Of a stretch of DNA of 11,099 nt, positions 8,001-11,099 are shown in pieces; the stretch's first letter is position 1, and each line of letters opens with the position of its first letter. Below the pieces are notes generated by a model that was given only the letters and a program-made list of their open reading frames with translations, was not told the origin of the DNA and ran no database searches. Position numbers and translations under genes: made by a program. Source of the stretch: Hemicentrotus pulcherrimus (taxonomy: Eukaryota; Echinodermata; Echinoidea; Camarodonta; Strongylocentrotidae); contig BEXV01001213.1 in NCBI GenBank assembly GCA_003118195.1, positions 100,613 to 111,711 of the forward strand, in the 5' to 3' direction.

Positions 8001-8490
8001 GATATTTCCCCCATTTTTTTTTTTAAATTTGCAGATGAAAAAAATATTTTGCAGAACTACGGAAGCAAAATAAAGCAAAATGATGATAATTATATGCAAT
8101 AAAGCTATCAAACATACGCTGACAAATGTTTCCATAATAACTTCTGGTACAGTTGCATCTACACATTTCTTCGTCAAAAGCCGAATCATGCAGACAATTT
8201 GCAATAGAGCAAGCAGTGGCAGCAGTCGTGGTGGCAGCATCAGGTATCGATGTTGTAGCCTCGACTGGATCATAAAATGTTGTAGACAATGAGTCTATGT
8301 TTTGAGTTGTAGTCTTTATCTCGCCTCTTGTCGTTTGGCTCTGCGTTGTTGGGTTGCGACCGAGTGTTGTATGCCTGGAACTTGTTGGATTAGACGTTGC
8401 TTGCTGTGCAGGTGTTGTTTGAGCTAATTTGGCATTTGGCGCGTAAGCAATAGTATAAAAACCAGTGTCGAATATTATCAGCAGCAACAT
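4923..8490 (-). CDS. Five-exon gene for a mucin-like, EGF and SEA-like cell-surface protein
   Basis: Spliced gene, join of 8490-8118, 7339-7281, 6648-6542, 5801-5674 and 5074-4923, read on the minus strand; 272 residues are predicted. Every junction has GT-AG borders and the reading frame stays open across all four. Layout: signal peptide about 1-17 (MLLLIIFDTGFYTIAYA); Thr/Ser/Pro-rich stretch 24-92, suited to O-glycosylation; EGF-like domain 94-123; SEA-like alpha/beta region about 132-241 with Cys164, Cys171, Cys172 and Cys220 and an NNT glycosylation sequon at 176-178; hydrophobic segment 247-267; final residues HPDLY. The mucin, EGF, SEA, membrane order is known from membrane mucins. I infer a secreted-pathway glycoprotein held at the surface by a GPI anchor or a single membrane pass. 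The first ATG (8490) follows an open frame without stops, so a 5' non-coding or coding exon may precede it. No ligand or pathway can be named. Confidence 0.72.
5075..5673 (-). other. Intron 4 of the surface-protein gene
   Basis: This phase-1 intron of 599 bases runs from GTAATA to TTCTTGCAG. On the coding strand a long pyrimidine-rich tract (about 5180-5131) precedes the acceptor zone, as expected near a 3' splice site. The intron also holds a 14-bp palindrome with an AGGCCT core at 5279-5292. No other gene is seen inside. Confidence 0.65.
5674..5801 (-). CDS. Exon 4: middle strands of the SEA-like region
   Basis: This 128-base exon enters in phase 2 and leaves in phase 1. The acceptor is a T-run ending in ACAG (AG at 5803-5802) and the donor is GTAATA at 5673-5668. 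It encodes a junction Val and 42 residues beginning DFSSTGVTLGEE, with YWIQVTGISPVA and then PGVCRE near the end. Alternating hydrophobic residues suggest two beta strands, and PGVCRE would open the second helix. Cys220 is the fourth cysteine of the region and could pair with one of the Cys164/171/172 group. Confidence 0.8.
5802..6541 (-). other. Intron 3, with G-run and an undetermined base
   Basis: This phase-2 intron of 740 bases runs from GTAAGA to a T-run and ACAG. The plus strand carries a 13-base G run at about 6064-6076, then TTGGG, an undetermined base at 6086 and a further G run. This could form a G-quadruplex or may simply be poorly read sequence. The 61-codon minus-strand frame at 5863-6048 has no coding features. 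Confidence 0.6.
6064..6096 (+). repeat. G-run cluster, quadruplex-capable
   Basis: A 13-base G tract is followed by GGG, an undetermined base at 6086 and six more G. Four or more G-triplets in close order meet the usual quadruplex pattern on the plus strand. On the transcript of the minus-strand gene this would be C-rich. Homopolymer length is likely unreliable. Confidence 0.55.
6542..6648 (-). CDS. Exon 3: helix and Tyr-Cys/Cys-Cys segment
   Basis: This 107-base exon enters in phase 0 and leaves in phase 2. The acceptor TTTCTTTGCAG is strong (AG at 6650-6649) and the donor is GTAAGA at 6541-6536. It encodes 35 residues: an amphipathic helix with IQADVLNALKASVI, then YC, a seven-residue spacing to a CC pair, and an NNT glycosylation sequon. 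GC content is clearly above that of the surrounding intron DNA. The other reading frames give no continuation as clean across both junctions. Confidence 0.8.
6695..6870. mobile_element. 176-bp hAT-like MITE remnant
   Basis: The left end CAGGGGTGGACTGG (6695-6708) and the reverse complement of the right end, CAGTGGTGGACTGA (6870-6857), match at 12 of 14 bases. CAG...CTG ends with a GGTGG core are typical of non-autonomous hAT elements. The candidate 8-bp target sites (GTCTGTAT and TTTTTTGT) do not match well, so the copy is old or the class is wrong. It has no coding capacity. Confidence 0.55.
6887..7063. mobile_element. Possible second transposon remnant
   Basis: CAGTGGCAGATCCAGG at 6887-6902 looks like the start of a common animal DNA-transposon end (CAGTGGCGGATCC type, from memory). 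A GC-rich interior follows, and a loosely complementary CCTGATCCACATCAG lies at 7047-7061. The inverted match is poor, so the right border and the identity are uncertain. Confidence 0.28.
7076..7090. repeat. (GAAA)n microsatellite
   Basis: Just under four units of AGAA/GAAA lie in intron 2. It is a simple short repeat. Confidence 0.85.
7281..7339 (-). CDS. Exon 2: first strand of the SEA-like region
   Basis: This 59-base exon enters in phase 1 and leaves in phase 0. The acceptor is AAAATACAG (AG at 7341-7340) and the donor is a near-consensus GTGAGT at 7280-7275. It encodes a junction His and then AATAKQNGVLILLNEDIDD, in which GVLILL fits the first beta strand of a SEA-like fold. The pyrimidine tract before the acceptor is weak, so this exon rests mainly on its strong donor and on the phase match to both neighbours. 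Confidence 0.66.
7340..8117 (-). other. Intron 1 of the surface-protein gene
   Basis: This phase-1 intron of 778 bases runs from GTATGT to AAAATACAG. Open frames in it (plus 7401-7643, and the minus-strand run-through of exon 1 to about 8023) lack coding features. An additional small exon could be hidden here, since the EGF module already ends at the donor and the acceptor of exon 2 is weak. Confidence 0.6.
8118..8490 (-). CDS. Exon 1: signal peptide, Thr-rich stretch and EGF-like domain
   Basis: This exon has 124 codons plus one base. ATG at 8490-8488 begins a hydrophobic leader that fits a signal peptide. Residues 24-92 are dense in Thr, Ser, Gln and Pro. The EGF-like domain has spacing C-x4-C-x10-C-x-C-x-C-x8-C, with the usual aromatic-Gly pair (YYG) before the last Cys. 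The donor is the strong GTATGT at 8117-8112, in phase 1, one codon after the last EGF cysteine; phase-1 borders are typical of EGF modules. The frame runs open upstream of the ATG, and acceptor-like sites (TTTTTCAG ending at 8561, TTTATAG ending at 8517) suggest an upstream exon. The codon just before the ATG is TTG, which is not a likely start in an animal gene. Confidence 0.82.
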
Positions 8491-8640
8491 CAATATGTTA
8501 TTGGATTGTGACAGGCCTATAAATAATTTTATGATGTTGTAATATGGTGGTGTATATTTTCTGAAAAAGGTAATGACGGTGCCTAATTTATTAATACATA
8601 CGTTGTGAACGATATTATTAGTAAATGCAGTATAACTATG

Positions 8641-8661
8641 GGGGGGGGGGGGGGGGGGGGG
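8641..8661 (+). repeat. Poly-G run ending at an undetermined base
   Basis: Twenty-one G are followed by an undetermined base at 8662 and TGGG. Such a run is typical of a sequencing slip or unresolved joint, and its true length is unknown. Confidence 0.9.
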
Positions 8662-8725
8662 NTGGGTTAAGCACGAGCTCGAATTCTAGTGCGACACGAT
8701 TGTATATTATTCTGTTCGTTTGCAG

Positions 8726-8850
8726 GTGAGACAAGACTTGGTCGCTCTTTACAGTCATGTGCAAGAGCCAAATCAAGTGAAGAGACGAGATGTAATCTAG
8801 AAGAAGTGAAAACAATCATGCACATTGCACATAAAGCGTCATTTTTTAAC
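8726..8850 (+). other. Possible plus-strand exon
   Basis: TTCTGTTCGTTTGCAG (8710-8725) is a good acceptor, and AAC|GTAAGA at 8850/8851 is a good donor. In phase 1 the segment is open and reads on to a TAA at 8971-8973 (GETRLGRSLQSCARAKSSEE and onward). In phase 0 it reads VRQDLVALYSHVQEPNQVKR and then stops at TAG after 25 codons, as a last exon might. CAG|GTGAGA is also a donor consensus, so the site could act either way. No family is recognised. Confidence 0.28.
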
Positions 8851-9185
8851 GTAAGACTGCGTCAACGAATGGCGCTGCCCCAGAAGCGCCACGCGGGAGA
8901 GTCATCGGACAAAGTGAATGCAAAACAAAAATCACAGAGCAAACATTGTTTTGGATATTGGTGCATGCACTAATGTTTGCCTTCACCTATATAGGCTTTT
9001 TTGCGCAAATAAATAACGCAGTTGAAAAAGACGCCTTGAGAGCAATGATCAGGATCGAACTCTTTATAGTCATGATTTGACATGCATATACGACAGAATT
9101 ATACAAACTAGCTACGTTAACTGGTGAAAATGGGAGTATATAACACCAAACACATTGCCACACAAGAGATCCCAATACTATGTGT

Positions 9186-9214
9186 GACTCTGATCACGTG
9201 ACGTGATCAAAGTC
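9186..9214. promoter_or_regulatory. 29-bp palindrome with E-box and CRE-like core
   Basis: The left arm GACTCTGATCACGT (9186-9199) and right arm ACGTGATCAAAGTC (9201-9214) are complementary at 13 of 14 positions around one central G. The centre contains CACGTG (E-box of bHLH proteins) overlapping TGACGTGA (CRE/ATF-like). A TATA box follows 15 bp downstream, so this fits a proximal promoter element bound by a dimeric factor. Binding is inferred from motif only. Confidence 0.6.
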
Positions 9215-9228
9215 ATATGATAAGCCCA

Positions 9229-9238
9229 TTATAAAAAG
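9229..9238 (+). promoter_or_regulatory. TATA box candidate
   Basis: TTATAAAAAG lies 15 bp after the palindrome and about 37 bp before the ATG at 9275. A start of transcription near 9260 would be expected. AT-rich DNA yields such motifs by chance; the neighbouring palindrome raises the likelihood. Confidence 0.45.
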
Positions 9239-9274
9239 CAATACCTGCTATCCAACCAAAGTGCCAAAACAGTT

Positions 9275-9385
9275 ATGTTCCGTCTTGAAAAAGATGTCAA
9301 GTTCTCGGACAAGAAATACAAATACTTAGGCCTACAGACTGTATTAAAGTCATTAACATGCCATTATGAAGTCCACTCTAATTAA
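9275..9385 (+). CDS. 36-codon small open frame behind the promoter candidate
   Basis: The first ATG after the TATA box opens a 36-residue frame, MFRLEKDVKFSDKKYKYLGL and onward, ending TAA at 9383-9385. It is Lys- and Tyr-rich at the start, with one Cys and no signal peptide. It could be a small peptide gene, the start of a first exon, or chance. No family is recognised and no downstream exon could be linked. Confidence 0.25.
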   Translation: MFRLEKDVKFSDKKYKYLGLQTVLKSLTCHYEVHSN

Positions 9386-9397
9386 AGAATTCACCAT

Positions 9398-9415
9398 GTC
9401 GCCATTTCCGGCGAC
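9398..9415. repeat. Small perfect hairpin
   Basis: GTCGCC, a six-base spacer ATTTCC, then GGCGAC form a six-pair stem, extended to seven by the flanking T-A pair. It does not match the histone 3' stem-loop or another RNA element that I recognise. Confidence 0.7.
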
Positions 9416-10870
9416 AAACCACAGTCCAAACCACCATGTTAAAGTGGGTTACTCTAAAAGTGCTGTGTTTTGGAATATTAAAGACTCCAATGAATCAAGG
9501 ATGTATTGAAATATACTAGAATGTAGTACTAAATGAAAGCTTATCTTTCCCATTTGGGTAGCAGATGCATGCTTTATTTTTTAAAGTCCGATTTTATGTT
9601 AGTGTTACCGGTACATCATCACCATGGCGACGCCACAGCACAAGCATTGGATTATAGATCTATGATACCCTCTACATACATGTGGTGCAAGGAAATTTTA
9701 TTCCCAAACTGAAATTAAATCAAATATTAGCTGAGAAAGCAACTCCTATGTTTTAAATTATCCCCAGTGGAGAATTATAATACGGATCATATTTACACAA
9801 TGAAAGTAACTGTCGATGCCATTTAAAAATATGTTTAAATCTGAACAGTTAAATTCATAAAAAGGCCATGGTGTTTGGTACTGCTCTGGAATGTTTTTTG
9901 TATTATCTGAAGCATTTTTATATCCACATTAATATCAGAGGGAGCATACGTACATGACGTCACCCTTGAATGTCGAATGTTTACTCTTCTTAAATATGTA
10001 TCCAGGCGGTTTGTATTAAAACCTGATACAATTTACTTTTTTTTGTCTACGATTTCAAACTTGTCTAATGCCATATTGTTGAATGTAGCCTATGAAAATA
10101 TCCGATCGCCCATACTTACTACACACAAAATCGGGGTTCTCTGCATCTGTAGGGGAGAAGAAAATGATAATAAAAGAGGTATAAATTATTCACGGTCAGA
10201 AGCTTTCGTATGACCTAAAAATTGAAAGAGATATTTCATGGGTCATTTCTTCTTCCAAACACACACACTGTTGATAAAATCACAAAGCTATATTCTGTTT
10301 ACTTTCGTATTTTTTCCACAGAATGGTATGAGAGATTACAATACATATATAACATGATGGTTTAAGTTTGTATCTAAATCATGATTTTCATTTATTTAAA
10401 AACGATAGTCAAACAAAATGATTTTTATGACAATATTAAGATAAAAACAAACATGTGAATTCGCCAGCCGATATTTTCTTTTATATTTAGTTTATGATGA
10501 GTTAGTTGCTTTATACAAATCCTACCCTGATATCATTATCTGCACAATTTGATTTCATATGAGGCCAAACGTAAATCGTTTGCGTCATTTGAATTAAACA
10601 AAAAGGATTCTTAAATTAGAAACCTAACAAAAAATATTTCGGTGAACACTCACATCTACACCCCATTACACAAAAAAGATTATGATCATCGTCATCATTA
10701 TTAACAACATTACTAGATTATTTACCTACTTGATCGCCTTATCATAACAGCTAATGGTAGTATTCAGCGATTTGTTCTCACATAAATGATTAATGAATTC
10801 AACGGTCATTATCTCATTGTTAATATCATTTTGTATCATAATCAGGGGCATAGTCGTATGCGGCAGATTG

Positions 10871-10893
10871 AAGAGAGAGAGATAGAGAGGGGG
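10871..10893 (+). repeat. GA-rich simple repeat
   Basis: A short GAGAGA-type purine tract leads into a G-rich stretch. It is a simple repeat with no gene nearby. Confidence 0.8.
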
Positions 10894-11099
10894 TGGGCTG
10901 GGGTCGCAGTCCCCTAACTTTTGAAATCGTCGTCGTACGGGCAGGAAGAGGATTTTTATATTTTTTATTATTCCGCCTCGACCATCTTGACGATTTAATT
11001 ACTTTGTCATACTTAGATCGCTCGCTTTGTCCATTTGCTTTAAATCTACAGTAATATTGATTTGATGTTAGGGCACGAGATATCAGACCCCCCCCCCCC

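Larger units (their letters stand above)
8491..9185. other. 5' flank of the surface gene, with a sequence gap mark
   Basis: Minus-strand acceptor-like sites at 8561 and 8517 hint at a 5' exon somewhere here, but no start could be fixed. A poly-G run with an undetermined base at 8662 and polylinker-like bases follows (8641-8685). On the plus strand a possible exon begins at 8726. The minus-strand 62-codon frame at 8987-9175 has no recognisable features. Confidence 0.5.
9386..11099. other. AT-rich stretch without a supported gene
   Basis: No gene is supported. The plus-strand frame at 9977-10213 (78 codons) has no motif. Visible items are a GTCGCC/GGCGAC hairpin at 9398-9415, a purine-rich GA tract at 10871-10893, and a CAGGGGCATAGTCG sequence at 10843-10856 that recalls a DNA-transposon end. 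The window closes with a run of nine or more C. Confidence 0.55.

Noticed and set aside
8023..8117. Run-on of exon 1 after the EGF domain as a C-terminus
   Set aside because: The residues after the donor (FDSFIAYNYHHFALFCF type) look like translated intron, and a strong GTATGT donor with phase match to the next exon explains the break.
7914..8273. Minus-strand 119-codon frame overlapping exon 1
   Set aside because: It is a different frame of the EGF-encoding exon and then runs through intron sequence; the EGF frame with its cysteine spacing is far better.
8080..8292. Plus-strand 70-codon frame opposite exon 1
   Set aside because: Shadow of the Thr-rich and EGF coding strand.
9977..10213. 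Plus-strand 78-codon frame
   Set aside because: No recognisable motif, no supporting promoter or splice sites, and low-complexity surroundings.
1..11099. tRNA, rRNA or CRISPR array
   Set aside because: No cloverleaf with A and B boxes, no conserved rRNA phrases and no evenly spaced identical repeats were seen on either strand.

Overview
The window looks like nuclear DNA of a marine invertebrate, most likely a deuterostome (echinoderm or hemichordate type). It is AT-rich, with sparse short exons and long non-coding stretches. It holds small remnants of DNA transposons, among them a GGGCCC-ended miniature element with a 'TTTCATAA ... TTGCTATGGAAAC' interior. The AGGCCT core recurs at least four times. 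There are no bacterial-style operons, ribosome binding sites or CRISPR arrays. Two undetermined bases (6086, 8662) beside G homopolymers suggest unfinished sequence.

The best-supported gene lies on the minus strand between 8490 and 4923 and is not visible as one open reading frame. Five exons (8490-8118, 7339-7281, 6648-6542, 5801-5674, 5074-4923) join with GT-AG borders and matching phases (1, 0, 2, 1) into a predicted 272-residue protein. In order it has a signal peptide, a Thr/Ser-rich mucin-like stretch, one EGF-like domain with six cysteines, a SEA-like alpha/beta region with a Tyr-Cys ... Cys-Cys pattern, and a hydrophobic C-terminus that ends five residues before the stop. This resembles the mucin-EGF-SEA layout of membrane mucins. 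A small cell-surface glycoprotein, anchored by GPI or by one membrane segment, is the likely product.

On the plus strand, 1158-1838 is a 226-codon open frame with no family I recognise. Its start is GC- and CpG-rich and the rest is AT-rich. It may be a single-exon orphan gene or contain a spliced first exon. Near 9186-9385 a 29-bp near-perfect palindrome with an E-box and a CRE-like core lies about 15 bp before a TATA box, followed by a 36-codon frame. This is a promoter candidate. A possible plus-strand exon border sits at 8726.

Region by region: 1-840 is GC-rich, homopolymer-rich repeat DNA; 940-1125 is a degenerate tandem repeat; 1158-1838 is the orphan frame; 1839-4922 is mostly AT-rich non-coding DNA with a MITE (3346-3450) and a doubtful decayed coding stretch (3672-4062); 4923-8490 is the five-exon surface-protein gene, with a hAT-like remnant in its second intron; 8491-11099 is mostly non-coding, with a poly-G gap, the palindromic promoter candidate and simple repeats. 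No search could be run, so all family assignments rest on visible motifs.
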